64,000 nucleotides of DNA from a bacterium (GTDB taxonomy: Bacteria; Patescibacteria; JAEDAM01; Absconditabacterales; Absconditicoccaceae), in NCBI GenBank assembly GCA_017442645.1, contig JAFRZH010000018.1, positions 1 through 64,000 on the forward strand, written 5' to 3'. A program made the position numbers and the translations under genes. The notes under the pieces are model-generated. The model ran no database searches and had not been told where the DNA came from. It saw nothing but the letters and a program-made list of their open reading frames with translations. This document shows, piece after piece, positions 1 through 11,412 of the stretch; positions within the stretch are counted from its first letter, which is position 1; each line of letters opens with the position of its first letter.

Positions 1-58
1 AGGTTAAAGATGTTTCTTTTCGTGTAACATACTCTGCTAATGATCTCCTTCGTTTCAT
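1..58 (-). CDS. Possible 5' end of a gene cut by the window edge
   Basis: A minus-strand frame starts with ATG at 58 and stays open to the left edge, reading MKRRRSLAEYVTRKETSLT. The frame is also open upstream as far as a GTG near 155, so the true start is uncertain. The plus strand over the same bases has an open frame rich in Phe ending at 168-170, which looks less protein-like. Too short to assign a function. Confidence 0.3.
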   Translation of the reverse strand, partial: MKRRRSLAEYVTRKETSLT

Positions 59-258
59 TGAATTTTTGTTCTTCCTTTTCAATGACACTATTATTATAGT
101 CAGATTTTTTTCTTTTTGCAAATTTTTTGATACTTTTTTATGAATATTTATTTTCACAGTTTTAAACTAACATCTTCCTGTTTTATTTTTATTGACTTAG
201 TACAAAATATGTATATATTTTTTATATTCTTGAAAGTTTTTATTCATTTTATTCTTCT

Positions 259-591
259 ATGTCACGATTATCTTTCTATGTTTCAAAAAACCCAGAGAAT
301 CCCTGGATTTATAATCAAAAATGAAGGAAAGAATGGGAAGAAAAGCATCTAACCGAAAAGCTCCCCTTAAATAAGATACCTGAAATCATTAATCATTTCA
401 AGATTCTCTTTTCAGAACTCCTTAGACTTTCTCCTCATTCTTCTGATGAAATTACTTTGTATCAAAAACAATTTTCTGGAGAACCCCGTGAGGAAAAATT
501 AGCTCAATTATACCAAATTTTAAGCAAAAAACTTGACTGATTGAGAAGAGAGATAGTTTTCAAGTTAGAACGTAATCCCAATGAAGAATAA
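259..591 (+). CDS. Hypothetical protein, 110 aa
   Basis: Not recognised. ATG at 259 to TAA at 589-591, with in-frame TGA codons read as Gly (one in the N-terminal region, one near residue 94). The product is charged and probably helical, with stretches such as IPEIINHFKILFSELLRL and EEKLAQLYQILSKKL, and has no signal peptide or membrane segment. It converges on the phosphoesterase gene with only 3 bp between stop codons. Confidence 0.6.
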
Positions 592-594
592 ATC

Positions 595-1836
595 TTATTT
601 CAAAATTTCCAATTCTTGAAGAAGATTTTCGTATTCTTTGAATTGTTGAGGGTATTTTTGTTGTAATAATGCTTTTAAAAGTGTTTTTCGTTCTTGCATT
701 CCGGTAATCAATGCTTCAGTGTTTTCAATTCCTTCAAGAGTGATCTCAGATTTTTCTAATTTTTTTCCAATATTAAATTGATGCAGTTCTTTTTCTAACG
801 TCGGATCAATAATTTTCTGAACTGTTTCTTCTTCATAACTCATCTCATCGGAATAACAAGTCACATTAACATCTTTTAAATTTAAATCTTCTTTAAATTT
901 TCGCTGAATCTCTTTTCCTACAAAATAATTTTTTGTTTCTTCTTGTAAAGAACGATAAAAAGTCTGAACATCTTCTCTTGATAATGGAACTTTTCCATTT
1001 TCTCCTCTTTTATCGAAAACAAAATAATATTTTATATTCATTTCATCAAAGATCATTTTATCTCCCTCTTTTTTTCGTATTCCTTTTAATTGATTACTTT
1101 CTGTAGGACTTGTAGCTCGAACGCTTCCTGTACAAAAATAATTTTTATAGAAAAAACCTTTATGTAAATGTCCAGAAATAAATTTTACCTCCTTATCTTC
1201 TAATCGATGTTTTTGAATAGCCGCATCTTTAAGAGAGAATTGAGAATTTTGACCCGGGAATTTTGTTCCTTCAATATAATAATGATGCATAACCGTAAAT
1301 GATGTTTCTTTCTTTTTGAAATATTCTAAAATCAAATTTAACTGTGCAGAAAGAATCAGATTTTTATTTTCTGTTTTTATCATTTCTTGGAAGGTAAGAT
1401 TCTGACTTTCTAACGCATCAATTCCTGAATATTTTGAGAGATTAAAGGTAAGAACGTGGGGGAGAAAGAGAACATTTTCCCCTTCTATTTTTTCAAAAAG
1501 AGGTTCTGTGATAAATTTCAGGAAATTCCCATTTCCAGAAACATTTAGATTTTCAAAGAGATTACACGTTTTTCTTCCTTCCTCAAAAACGAATGCATCT
1601 TTAATCCAATCATGATTTCCTGCAAGAATGTAGACATTTTTTCCTTTTGCATACAAGGAAAGAAAAAATTCATATAATTCTAAAAGAGAGGTTCTGTCAT
1701 ATCAAAAAGAATATACATAATCTCCTAAAAAGATAATATTTTTTTCTTCTGGATATTGGTCTATTTTCTCTTTTAACATCTGCAAGATACGATCTTTTTC
1801 TTTGAAATTGATATGAATATCTCCAATCAAAAGCAT
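595..1836 (-). CDS. Calcineurin-like metallophosphoesterase, 413 aa
   Basis: A cytoplasmic metal-dependent phosphoesterase. Family motifs appear in order: GDIH (D6, H8), GDYVYS near residue 39, GNHD (N74, H75, D76), a histidine pair in VMHHYY near 184, and GHLH (H223, H225). Between the second and third motif lies a TGA codon (1702-1704) read as Gly45, which joins two frames into one complete domain. The start at 1836 is chosen because GDIH normally lies within the first ten residues; the reading upstream of it is the tail of another gene in a different frame. The roughly 170-residue C-terminal part is helical and charged and may bind a partner. The substrate cannot be told: families with this fold cleave nucleotides, cyclic nucleotides or nucleic acids. 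Confidence 0.85.
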
Positions 1837-1871
1837 GGAATGAAAACAAAAAGTAAAAATCTGATTTTCTT

Positions 1872-2048
1872 TTATTGTAAATCTTGGGTGGGAGTTCTTT
1901 TTTTGATTCGACGACGTTCGTACTTTTCCAATTGATAAGACACTTGATCTATTCAGACTTGTTTTTCTTGTTCCTTCATCGCTGATCAAAGATCGGTATT
2001 TTTACTTTGTACTAATGTTGTTTTTTTATCATCACTATTTTCTGCCAT
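1872..2048 (-). CDS. Small hypothetical protein, 58 aa
   Basis: Not recognised. It starts MAENSDDKKTTLVQ and contains two TGA codons read as Gly, then a basic tail (EKYERRRIKKRTPT). It lies 35 bp upstream of the phosphoesterase gene on the same strand, so the two are probably co-transcribed. The even charge pattern and the TAA stop support it as real; with standard code it would be invisible. Confidence 0.55.
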
Positions 2049-2161
2049 GATTCTGAGAATTAAGAATAAATTTTCTTCATTATAAAAGATTCTTTCAAAA
2101 AATCAAAGTAAAATCAGTAACGATGTAGTAAATACTTTTTAAAAATTTGTTTAATTTTCTC

Positions 2162-2188
2162 TTGACTTTAAGATATATAATATATGTG
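2162..2188 (+). promoter_or_regulatory. Putative promoter for the 2212 gene
   Basis: TTGACT at 2162-2167 is followed by an AT-rich stretch with TATATG-like -10 candidates near 2181-2188; TATAAT at 2176-2181 is too close to be its partner. The same TTGACTTT-plus-TA-repeat layout recurs at 29843. Confidence 0.4.
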
Positions 2189-2211
2189 TTTTTATATTAT
2201 ACTATTAAACA

Positions 2212-2622
2212 ATGGAAAACGAAAACAACATTATTCAGCTTTCTGAGAGATCTGATGAAGCCGACGAAGCTGTAGAAGCACAATCAAAACAAAAAGTAGC
2301 AGATTTTATCTGTCAAAAAATTGTTGAGATAGCAGAAAAACATTTTCCTGATCAAATAGAAGCAAAAAGAGCAGGTTTGATTAAAAGCTTACAACAAGCT
2401 TTAGCAGAGGATGATCCACAAAATTATGCACGACTCCTTGATGATATCAAAAACAATGTACAAAAAATTGTTAACGCATTAATGGGGAAGAATGAGCTTT
2501 CATTCCGTGATGTTACACTACCTTGAGGTACCTATGCTGATACAGAAGTTATTGCTAAAGAATTATTTCCTGAAGAATTTTCTTGATCAAGTACAATTGT
2601 GGATTCATGAAAAGAGGACTAA
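2212..2622 (+). CDS. Hypothetical protein, 136 aa
   Basis: Not recognised. ATG at 2212 follows an AT-rich leader. The first 100 residues are predicted helical and acidic (KQKVADFICQKIVEIAEKHF, QQALAEDDPQNYARLLDD). Three TGA codons near the C-terminus read as Gly extend the protein about 30 residues beyond the apparent first stop at 2524, to a TAA at 2620. A terminator follows at 2650, so this is probably a single-gene transcript. Confidence 0.7.
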
Positions 2623-2649
2623 AAATAAAACATTCAAAAGATAAAAATA

Positions 2650-2680
2650 CTCTGAATTCCGTTCAGAGTTTTTTGCTTTT
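2650..2680 (+). terminator. Intrinsic terminator
   Basis: CTCTGAA and TTCAGAG form a stem around a 5-base loop, followed by TTTTTTG and more T. It sits 28 bp after the stop of the 2212 gene. Confidence 0.85.
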
Positions 2681-2729
2681 TTTAGTTTTTTGGAATATAC
2701 TTTAGGGAGTTTTATTTTTTGTAAAGAAG

Positions 2730-5426
2730 ATGGATTCTAATCAAGCAATTCCACAAATTCCTAATATTCCAAATGCTCAAAATATTCCCAATATTCCCAT
2801 GCAGACCGAAATTCCTACTCCTGGGATGACTATTCCTAATTTTTCTGTTTCCCAAAATTCTCTTCCTGTTTCTCACCCCCTCCAACAACCACAGATTCAA
2901 ATTTCTCTGATTTCTACTCCATCTCAACCAATTTCACAACCAATACCTCAACAAATTACTCAATCAACTCCTCAAAACATTCAACCAACGATTAATACCA
3001 TTCCACAAGCTATTTCCCAACAACTTTCTCAACCGATTCCCACAGTTCAAATCCCCAACATCCCCCAACCACAACTTCAAAATATTTCGCAACCACAACT
3101 CGATACTCCAAATTCTCCCCAAGAAAATCAAGTTTCTCAACAAAATGAAACTTTAGTTTCTGAACAGAATATTTCTCAATCAGACACTCCTCTCAAAAAA
3201 AGTTCTTTGTGAGATTCAGAAGGAAATGAAACAAAAGAATTCCATCTTGCATTTTTTCACGAAGAACATCTTGCTATTATCAAAACTTATAAAAAAATTC
3301 ATCGTTTTTTCTTTAAACAAGGGATTTATCTTTTCATAACGATTGCATGTTTGATTTTTTGATATCAATTTTTAACAACCAGTAAAAAGAATTATATTCC
3401 TATTTATCAAAATTATCAGGAAGAGACTGATCAAATTGAAAATAATTCTCATACTAATATCTCCTACGATGATCTAGAAGTCCTCATAAAAGTTTGACCT
3501 TTATCGATCAATGAAAACAATATTTTACAAACAGAAAATAATCTCGTAAAATTTCAAGGACTTATTCTCTGAAATAATAGTGTTATCAATTTAAAACAGA
3601 CTCTTTTCGATGAAGAAAAATTCAATATGGGAGAATATACCCAAGAAGAGTTAAAAACCCTTTTATTTAAGCTCTTCCAAGAAGGAGAATCTCAAAAACT
3701 AGAAAACAAAACCTTTTCTATACAAAAGAGTATTATTGAAGATTTTAACCTTCAATGCATCAAAAACTATAGTCCTTATCCTCTTATTTGTAATAAATTT
3801 TTTGATAATTTCATAAAATATGGACAATTTTATAACCTTGAAGACTACACCAATGATCTCAATCAAATCTTCTTAGGGATAAAAGAAAACATCAAAAAGA
3901 AGTCTGACTTTTGTCAAGTTTTGCTCAAATACTCTGTCTATCAAGCTACTCCTGCAGAAAGTTTAGATACTCTTTTAAACCAATGTAGTCCTGAATATTA
4001 TGAACAATATATCAATAATAAATACATTCTCAGTATCAATCAAGAACTTGATCAAAAACTTATCCAACCAAAAGTATACAATAAAAAAGATGTCAATGCT
4101 TATAAAACTATTTCTTTAATGACTCTTTTATATAATAATTTTGAAAATGGTGTATACAATACTAGTATTATTAATAATTATTTAGAATTTATCAAAGAAC
4201 TTATCAATAAAGATAGTTATACTAATAATTATTTAGACCCTGTTTATAAGGATTTAATTTATTATTTTAACACTAATATTCTCCAAACAAAACTCGAAAA
4301 TAGCTCCAACAATCATATGACAAAAACAGAAATTAATACCTTTGTGAACAAAATTACTGAAATCAATAAAGGAGATAAAACATTTTGAACCATAGGACTT
4401 GAAAAACAACTTACTATCAAAGAACTTATAAATTATAAACAAATTAATAATTCATCCGTATACAAAATCGATATTGAAACTCCCCTAAATGCTATTTTAG
4501 CTTTAAAAAATTTAAAAATCTCTAGATATCTTATTTCTGAAGATAAAAAAGAAGTAGAGATTCAGACTCAAATTCTGTTTGATCAATATCCTGAAATCAA
4601 TCTTAAAGCAAAAATTTATCTTTATTTAGAAGATAATGCTCTCTATCTTAAAGATATTATTATTATTGAAAATGATGAAATCACAAGTTTTTTGAGAGAT
4701 CATAATAAAATTGAGAGATATACCCTTTCACAAATGCTCTCATTACTCAATGATAACATTGCAAGTTATCTCGAAAAAGAACAAGAAACCATTAATTATT
4801 GTAATTATTTTCTCTCTGAAGAATATACTACAGAATGTAATGGTAATGAATTACAGATCACAAAACAAGGAATTACTTATCAATTTATCTTTAGGAATAA
4901 TAGCCTTTCAACCTTTAGTATTTCAGATAAAGAAAAGGAAGATAAAATCAAGAAGCAACTTGAATCTGTTATCTTTAAAGAATGAAATACTCTTCAAATT
5001 ATTGATGAAATTTTGAAAGATTCAGAAGAAGAGATTATTGTAGAAGAAGAAAATGAAGACACTTCTATTCGTTTCATTATCAAAGGGAAAATTAGAGATT
5101 ATCTTCTCACTAATGCAGAAATCCAAAAGACAAATAATCCTAACATTTATGAAGTCATTTTTACAATCAAAGATATCACTCTTAAAGCAAATTATGATAT
5201 CACCAACCATCATTTAACCAATATTTATTATGTCATCAATGAGAAAGAGACATTAATCATTAGAAAATTGGAACTCATCCTTTCTGAAGAAAATAAAGAT
5301 ACTCTTTCTTATATTGCAAATAATCCTAGAACATACTTAAGATTATTCAATAGTGCTGCTTATGATAAATATGAAAGACTTATGAATGGAATTACCTTGG
5401 AAGGAGGTGGAAAGAAATCATCGTAA
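2730..5426 (+). CDS. Pro/Gln-rich membrane-anchored protein, 898 aa
   Basis: Not recognised. Four separate frames join through TGA=Gly codons into one protein. Residues 1-160 are low complexity, rich in Pro, Gln, Asn and Ile with IPN and SQP repeats; a single hydrophobic segment follows near residues 198-218 (QGIYLFITIACLIFGYQFL); the remaining 680 residues are Lys/Asn/Ile-rich and look folded. By charge the Pro/Gln tail should be inside and the large part outside the membrane (inference). The plan, disordered Gln/Pro-rich N-terminus then one membrane segment, matches the 22821-25160 protein. It lies 25 bp upstream of the 5451 gene, probably in one transcript. Confidence 0.8.
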
Positions 5427-5450
5427 AAATTTTATTTTTTATCTCTCAAG

Positions 5451-5897
5451 ATGTTACAAAATATCAAAAATCTGATTTTTAAAACTTTTGGACCTAAGGA
5501 CTGTATGGGAGTTTTCTTTTCTGCATTTGACGCTCAAGGGAAACTTCTTCTCTCTCATGGAGTCTTGGAAACTGATAAGACTTTAGATTCCTTATTAGAT
5601 TTATTTTACAATGGAATGCTAAAAAATATTGAACCTCGTATTTCTGGTATTGTTTTTGATTTTGTTACAAACCTTACTTCCCAACAAGATCTTAATATTT
5701 TTTTACAAATGTCCCCAAAAGATACTGGAGTTGTTCTTACTTCAATTCAAGATGGGAAGAGCTGAGTTTTATTACCCGATACTCATGGGGTTAATAATAT
5801 GCAACAAGCTATCGCTTGTATTAAACAGAAATATCAGCTTACAGGAAATTGAACTATTACTACCTTTAAAACTACAAAAATTACTTTTCACAAATAA
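5451..5897 (+). CDS. AMMECR1-like domain protein, 148 aa
   Basis: The order of features resembles the AMMECR1 family: VFFSAFDAQGKLLLSHGVLE matches the strand that usually reads VFVTL..G.LRGCIG, then a helix, then SGIVFDFVTNLT at the place of the ISVLT strand, then DTGVVLTSIQDGKSGVLLP matching the G...GLLLPQ segment, ending in a KYQLTGNGTITTFKTTKITF tail. The GLLLPQ glycine is encoded by TGA at 5762. The family's RGCIG signature is not kept. The function of AMMECR1 proteins is unknown; some act beside radical-SAM Memo proteins, which are not seen here. Assignment is by pattern only. Confidence 0.45.
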
Positions 5898-5920
5898 AAC
5901 TTTTAGTTGTTTTTTCAAAC

Positions 5921-6514
5921 ATGGTAAGAACGGAATGAATAAATTCTAAAGGAGATTACTATTACAAATCAGCTTGTGGATATACTTATACTAAAGAACA
6001 ACAAATCCAGACTTTTATCATCGTTGAGGATGATGTCTTAGGGAAATGTGCTCTTTTAAAAAGAGGGAGAAAACTAACAAGCAATTGAACTATTGATGAA
6101 TATTCTCTTCCTTGCGAACATGTAGATCAAAACAAACAAGACAAAATAAAAACTACTATTACAGAACTTATCAGTCAACTTTTCGTTGAAAAGCATCCAA
6201 CAAATATTTCTATCCAAGACAATCATTATGTATATGGAACAAGAGATACATTTACTTTCTATTATACATCCTCTATCAACAATTGAGAACTAAAAGATCC
6301 TAAAAACAATCTCTTATACCCTTTAGACCCTAAGATTCAGAGTAAAATACCCCATAAAATCAATATTGAGCGTACTTCTTCTCTAGGACTTAAAAATTGA
6401 ATAAGATTCTCCACCTATATAAGTACGATAAAAAATCAAGGAGAAATCCCTGTTCCCTATGAAAAATCCCTTTTCAAAAGATTTGTTAAAAAACTCAAAA
6501 ACTTATTATCATAA
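5921..6514 (+). CDS. Hypothetical protein, 197 aa
   Basis: Not recognised. The frame from ATG 5921 to TAA 6512 holds several TGA=Gly codons. It has two Cys-containing stretches (SACGYTYTKEQQ, SLPCEHVDQ), a beta-rich middle (TFIIVEDDVLGKCALLKRG) and a basic C-terminus (KSLFKRFVKKLKNLLS). There is no signal peptide. It starts 23 bp after the AMMECR1-like gene and likely shares its transcript. Confidence 0.6.
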
Positions 6515-6528
6515 AATTTGAAAAAGAG

Positions 6529-6573
6529 AAAAAATCTGAATATAATTAAGGCACGAAATCATTCAGACTTTTA
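6529..6573 (+). terminator. Inverted pair of the RTCTGAY motif, probable terminator
   Basis: AAAAAATCTGAAT and ATTCAGACTTTT lie 20 bp apart in inverted orientation between the 5921 gene and the deaminase gene, and the second arm runs into T-rich sequence. The stem is short and the loop long, so termination is plausible rather than certain. Confidence 0.5.
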
Positions 6574-6588
6574 TCCTTTTTTCTCAAA

Positions 6589-7116
6589 ATGAACGGAACC
6601 TTAACAGAACAAGAAATTATGCAAAAATATCAGTTAAAAAAATCTAACTTTCCCTCAGAAGATGAATATTTTTTAGCGGTTGCTGCCGAAATTGGGAAGA
6701 CTTCGACTTGTAATAGAGGAAATTGTGGATGTTTACTCGTACAAGACGGAGAGATTATTGCTTTTGGTGCAGCAGATGCTCCTCAAGGTTCTCCTACTTG
6801 TCAGGAAGTTTGACATAAAATGTGGCATGTTGTCCATGAAGATGGAAGAGAAACCGATCATTGTATGAGAAATAACTGTGCAGAACAAGTAGCTATTGCT
6901 TTTGCAGCAAGGAATTGATACTCCCTTGAGGGAGCAACCATGTATGTAACCATGACTCCTTGTAGCATCAGACATTGTGCACATATGACCGTTGCTTGTG
7001 GGATTAAGAAAGTCATTTGTAGCAAAAGATATCACGATTATCAAGAAAGTGAAGAAATCTTCAAAAATGCAGGAGTTGAATTAAAATATCTCCATGATGA
7101 AGTTGAAGAATATTAA
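6589..7116 (+). CDS. Cytidine/deoxycytidylate deaminase-family protein, 175 aa
   Basis: A zinc-dependent nucleotide deaminase of the CDA superfamily, probably converting dCMP to dUMP for thymidylate supply. Visible motifs: CAEQVAIA near residue 98 with the catalytic Glu and a Cys ligand, followed by MTPCSIRHC near 125 and the closing GIKKVICSKRY strand and helix. The spacing of the two cysteines in the second motif is C-x4-C, whereas PCxxC is usual. An earlier pair, CNRGNCGC near residue 42, may bind a second zinc as in ComEB-type enzymes. Two TGA=Gly codons (6811, 6916) lie inside. The terminal GVELKYL is typical of the family. Confidence 0.8.
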
Positions 7117-7164
7117 AAGAATATTAGAAGAGAATTTTAAAAATTCTCTTTTTTTGTAAAGTAA

Positions 7165-7222
7165 ATTTTAAAGATTAAAAAAAATCTGAATCTTGTTTTC
7201 AGAATATCTTGGGTAAAGAATC
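7165..7222. terminator. Bidirectional terminator from inverted RTCTGAY motifs
   Basis: AAAAAAAATCTGAATC and GAATCAGATTTTT lie about 25 bp apart between two convergent genes (stops at 7116 and 7244). Each arm gives an A or T run on the proper side, so it can serve both strands. Confidence 0.7.
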
Positions 7223-7243
7223 AGATTTTTCTTTGTTTTTTGA

Positions 7244-8104
7244 TTAGAAGTTTTTGAAAATTTCATGAAGTAATCTGTTTTTTTCTTCAATTTCTTTTTG
7301 TTTTTGTACTTTTTTGTACAAATCATTATAGTATCACTCAAAGAAACTAGCAAATTTATTCAATTTTTCAATAATCATATTTTCCCATTTTTCTTCTTCA
7401 GTATGTCCATTTCCTATTTCATAAAGAATCACTTCGTCTACAAAAACATCTAATTTATCTTTTGTTTTATTGTAAGTCCATTGAATAAGATGTTCTTCTT
7501 CATCTCCCGTCTCTTGTTTTGTCTCAATTTTTTTGAAAAATAAATCTGTATGATCTTCTTCATCTTCGATGAGATAGATTTGGTATTCAATTTTACTATT
7601 CACGGTTTCCCCTCCTGAGAAAGAGAAAGAAGTATTATCCTCAGAAATAGAAAGAATTTTCTTCGTAAGTCCATAAACATTTGAAAATTTCTCTAAAATC
7701 TCAGGATTTTTATTTCCATCATTATCTTCTTCGGTCTCGATTGAGTCATTAGAGAAAGATGTATTCATTTCTTCTTCAGGGGACATTTGTTGTTTTTCTT
7801 GAAAAACTTCTCCATCATTTTGATTTTTCACTTCCTCCCCTTCTTCATCTCCTACTAAAGCGTCATCAATTGCTTCTTCATCAGCATCAAAAGGTGAGAA
7901 ATCCTGAAAATCATAATTTTCTTCTTCTACTTTTCCATCAACTGCTTCGAAAGCACTACTTTCATCATAATTAAAACCTTGATCTCCTCAAAAGAAATTT
8001 TGTCCATTTTGAGCACTTTGATCTGTTACAGGTTGGGATTGTTGAGGATTAGAAACTTGTGTTTGTTGTACTTGTTGGTTTGATTGTACTTGATTTTCGT
8101 CCAT
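7244..8104 (-). CDS. Acidic low-complexity protein, 286 aa
   Basis: Not recognised. The N-terminal 45 residues are Gln/Val/Ser-rich (NQVQSNQQVQQTQV), then comes a strongly acidic stretch rich in Asp and Glu, a beta-rich region (SGGETVNSKIEYQIYLIEDE) and a basic, helical tail (YKKVQKQKEIEEKNRLL). There is no signal peptide or membrane segment, so it should be cytoplasmic. TGA=Gly codons lie near the N-terminus and at 7334. The Q-rich start resembles the N-termini of the 2730 and 25160 proteins, which suggests a shared type of disordered domain. Confidence 0.7.
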
Positions 8105-8208
8105 TAAGTTCGTATAAAAGATAAAATATTACATTCTTATTATATGAGTATCTTTTTCAAAAGTCAAAACTTTTTATACTTTTTGTTCACTAATTTTCTC
8201 TTTTTTTA

Positions 8209-8232
8209 AAAAGAAGCCATCGGCTTCTTTTT
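8209..8232 (-). terminator. Intrinsic terminator of the citramalate synthase gene
   Basis: AGAAGCC-GAT-GGCTTCT forms a tight hairpin, with TTTTT following on the minus strand, 12 bp after the stop codon. Confidence 0.85.
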
Positions 8233-8243
8233 CTAGTAATTAC

Positions 8244-9848
8244 TTATCCAATAATTTTTGAAAATCTTTTTTCGATATTTTTAATCAATTTGTATTCAAA
8301 AGCATCAACAAGTGCAAGATAACTTGCCTCAATAATATCATTTGAAACTCCCATTGTAGACCATGAATTTTCTCCATCAGTCGATTTGATAAGTACACGA
8401 ACTTTACTACTCGTAGTTTTTTCTCCCTCAAGGACACGAACTTTATAATCAATAAGATGAATTTTTGAGACGATAGGATAAAATTTTTCTAATGCCTTAT
8501 GAAGTGCGATATCAAGAGCATTGACAGGTCAAGTTCCTTCCCCCGCTGACATAATTTGCATATCCTCTACTTCTACTTTTACCTGTGCGAATGCACTTTT
8601 TTCTTCTAAGAAACGAGGACTTTCTCCACTTGTCTTATAATAATGAAGTTTAAAAAATGGTTCATATTTTCCCATTGTTTTACGAATAAGAAGTTCAAGA
8701 CTTCCATCAGCCCCTTCAAATTGATATCCTTCATGTTCCATTCCTTTAATCTTTTTGATAATTTCTGCGACAATAGGACTTTCTTTCGTGATTGTGGGAT
8801 CAAATTTTTGCGCCTGTTTCACAATCATACTTTTACCAGCAACTTCACTAACAAGAAATACACGTTCATTTCCTACAATTTCTGGATCAATATGTTCATA
8901 AGAAAGAGGATTTTTGATAACCGCATCAATATGCATTCCTGCTTTGTGAGCAAAAGCATTTTCCCCTACATATGGCATTCCTGAATCAATATTAATATTT
9001 GCAATCTCTGCAATTTTTTTACAAATAGGAGTAAGTAGTCTGAGATTCTTTTCTGGGATACAAGAATATCCGAGTTTAAGTTGAAGATTTGCGATAATCG
9101 TACTTAAATTAGCATTTCAAGTTCTTTCTCAAAAACCTAATAATACTCCCTGCACTTGAATTGCACCTCCTTGAACTGCCAAAAGAGAATTCGCAACTGC
9201 AAGTCAAGTGTCATTATGAGTATGAATTCAGATTTTTACTCTTTCTCAAAACGTTTGTACTACTTTTTTAGTATATTCAAAACATTGAATAGGCATTTCT
9301 CCTCCTTTGGTTTCACAAAGACATACTGTACTAGCTCCTCCTTCAATCGCTGCATTGATACATTGAAAAGTATATTCTGGATTTTCTTCATATCCTGTAA
9401 AAAAATGTTCAGCATCAAAAATAACCTCTTTCCCTTTACTTACTAAATATTCAATCGTTTCTTTAATCATTTGAAGATTATCTTCTAAGGTAGTATGAAT
9501 AATCTCTGTCACTTGAAAATCTCGTGTTTTCCCAAAGATACAAACAACATCTGTTTCAGCAGATAATAAGCTTTGTAAATTAGTATCTTGTTCACAAGTA
9601 TTATCCTTTCTTTTTGTTGATCAAAAGGCAACTAATTTTGCATTTTTGAGGGTAAGTTTTTTCGCTTCTGTAAAAAATTCTTTATCTTTAGGATTTGATC
9701 AAGGATTTCAAGCTTCAATATAAGATACTCCCAATTCATCAAGAGCATTTACAATATTAATCTTATCTTGAACTGAAAAACTAATTCCCTCTCCCTGAGC
9801 TCCATCTCTTAAGGTTGAATCAAAGATTTCTATCTGTTTTTGTCCCAT
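8244..9848 (-). CDS. cimA: (R)-citramalate synthase / isopropylmalate synthase family, 534 aa
   Basis: This enzyme condenses acetyl-CoA with pyruvate to citramalate, the first step of an isoleucine route from pyruvate. The HMGL-like barrel starts with the family signature [16 protein letters not shown] at residue 8 and includes ETKGGEMP and the metal-binding HTHND near residue 210; a second signature, [14 protein letters not shown], follows near 300. The C-terminal 150 residues match the regulatory domain. At 534 residues the length is that of the long citramalate synthase type rather than classical LeuA. TGA=Gly occurs at conserved positions, for example EAGNPGSNPKD. No other branched-chain amino-acid gene is in the window. 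Its own terminator and isolated position suggest a single-gene transcript. Confidence 0.85.
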
Positions 9849-9896
9849 TAGTATATACAAAAAGAATAAACTAATACTATATATAAAGAAATTAAC

Positions 9897-9936
9897 AAAA
9901 AAATCCAGTATTTTTTTATTTTTTTAAAATACTGGC
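9897..9936 (-). terminator. Terminator of the 9961 membrane-protein gene
   Basis: CCAGTATTTT and AAAATACTGG form a stem of about 10 bp around an AT loop, followed on the minus strand by a T run. Confidence 0.75.
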
Positions 9937-9960
9937 AATTGACATTTAAAAATTATAAGA

Positions 9961-11310
9961 TTATTTTTTTCTTAGTGTCTTAAGAGCCTTCAATGAGAAA
10001 GGATTATACCATTTTACTTCTCCGAGGATTGTGGAACATTTTCCTAAAAAGATTCCATACATTCCAAAGAAAAGGTAATTTACCATACTATCTTCAAAAA
10101 CATGTAAGAAAAATCCGATTATCAAAAGTGCAAGAAAACCTAATTGTAATCTTCTTAACATCAAAAAATCAATACTCTCCTCCTCGGTTATTTTTATGGA
10201 TTGATATTTTTGGAAAATAAGACGTATTAACCGCAAAAGTTGAAAGAAGAAAAGCATTTGGATTAAAAATCCTATCGTTCCTGTATCAAGTAAAATCTGG
10301 AAATAATAATTTTCCGGTAAATAAACTCCATGATAATGTACCGCTGGTCCTGAAGTTCAAAGTCCATATCCTAATGGTTGATCGAAAAATTGAGATACTG
10401 CAGAAAATTTATTTACCAGATGTTCTTTCGTTGAATCCCATTTCCAAATCGAAATTCATAACAAAGCGAGTACCCCCATAATTATCACCATAATCATCTT
10501 TTTTTTCTGTTTTTTTAGGAAGCTCCAATTTAATCCTAAAAGGATCAAGAGTCCTCAGACAAATACTGCTCTCGAAAGAGTTACAATCATTGCTAAAATC
10601 CAGATTCCCAATACTGAAAGATTTATTATTTTATGAACAGTCAGATTTTTTAACTCTTTCCACTTCATTCAGAAAAGTAATACAACCAGTGGGAAAAATC
10701 CTACAAGAAAATATCCATAATTATTAGGTCCAGAAAAAAGTCCTTGCCACCTTAAGGTTCCCTCATATCCTGTAAGGTAATAAATAGGAGGTTTCATTCC
10801 ATATTGATAATTATCAAGATTAAGCGTATATCCCATTAATTCAAAAAGATTTGGTCTGATAAGTTTTCCTATTTGCCAGAAAAATCAAAATAAGACCACA
10901 AAAACGATAAAAATCTTTAACCATGAAAGGAAAGTCTGACTTTTTAATTTTTCTTTATAAAAGAAACCAATCATCGTAAAAGAAAGAAAAATTGCCATTC
11001 GTTGAAAACAGTATTTGAATCCTACCACACAATCACTTAATGTTTTTTCACAAAGGAGAAAAGAAATACCTACAGAAAAAATACTAAGAATAATAAATAC
11101 GATTCGACACCATTTTCGCCTTTTCAGGTATTCGCCAATCTGTTTACGATTGAGGATAAGGATTATTCCTATCGCCAAAATCCAAAAAAGTTCACGAATA
11201 TAGGCTGGCCACTGTGCAGAAAAAAGTTCTAGCCCATATACTGTTACGGTTGAAAATACTTGATAAAAAACGATTGCAAAAAAGAAATAAAACAAGGAAG
11301 ATACAATCAT
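9961..11310 (-). CDS. O-antigen ligase-like (Wzy_C) membrane protein, 449 aa
   Basis: A polytopic membrane protein with about ten hydrophobic segments. Two long ones follow the start (SSLFYFFFAIVFYQVF, FWILAIGIILIL); a large loop near residues 200-240 carries LRWQGLFSGPNNYG, the pattern seen in the periplasmic loop of O-antigen ligase/polymerase proteins, with LSRAVFVGG after it. Such proteins join or polymerise lipid-linked glycans outside the membrane. TGA=Gly codons join several fragments. ATG at 11310 is chosen because the open frame upstream is polar and overlaps the divergent glycosyltransferase gene. Its neighbour suggests a shared role in surface polysaccharide. Confidence 0.75.
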
Positions 11311-11412
11311 TATGTACAATAAAAAGGATAAATTGATGTTTATTTTGCAGAAATTTATCTTGATTTCAAGACAGTTATTGTGATAATGAAGTTGTTTATT
11401 TTTTCGTACGAT

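Noticed and set aside
3..170. Plus-strand open frame ending at 168-170
   Set aside because: Phe-rich low-complexity product, and the opposite strand gives a more protein-like start at 58.
2176..2181. TATAAT as -10 for the TTGACT at 2162
   Set aside because: The 8-bp spacer is too short; a later -10 or another -35 must be used.
9939..9960. TTGACA with TTATAA as a plus-strand promoter
   Set aside because: Spacing is far too short and no plus-strand gene follows.
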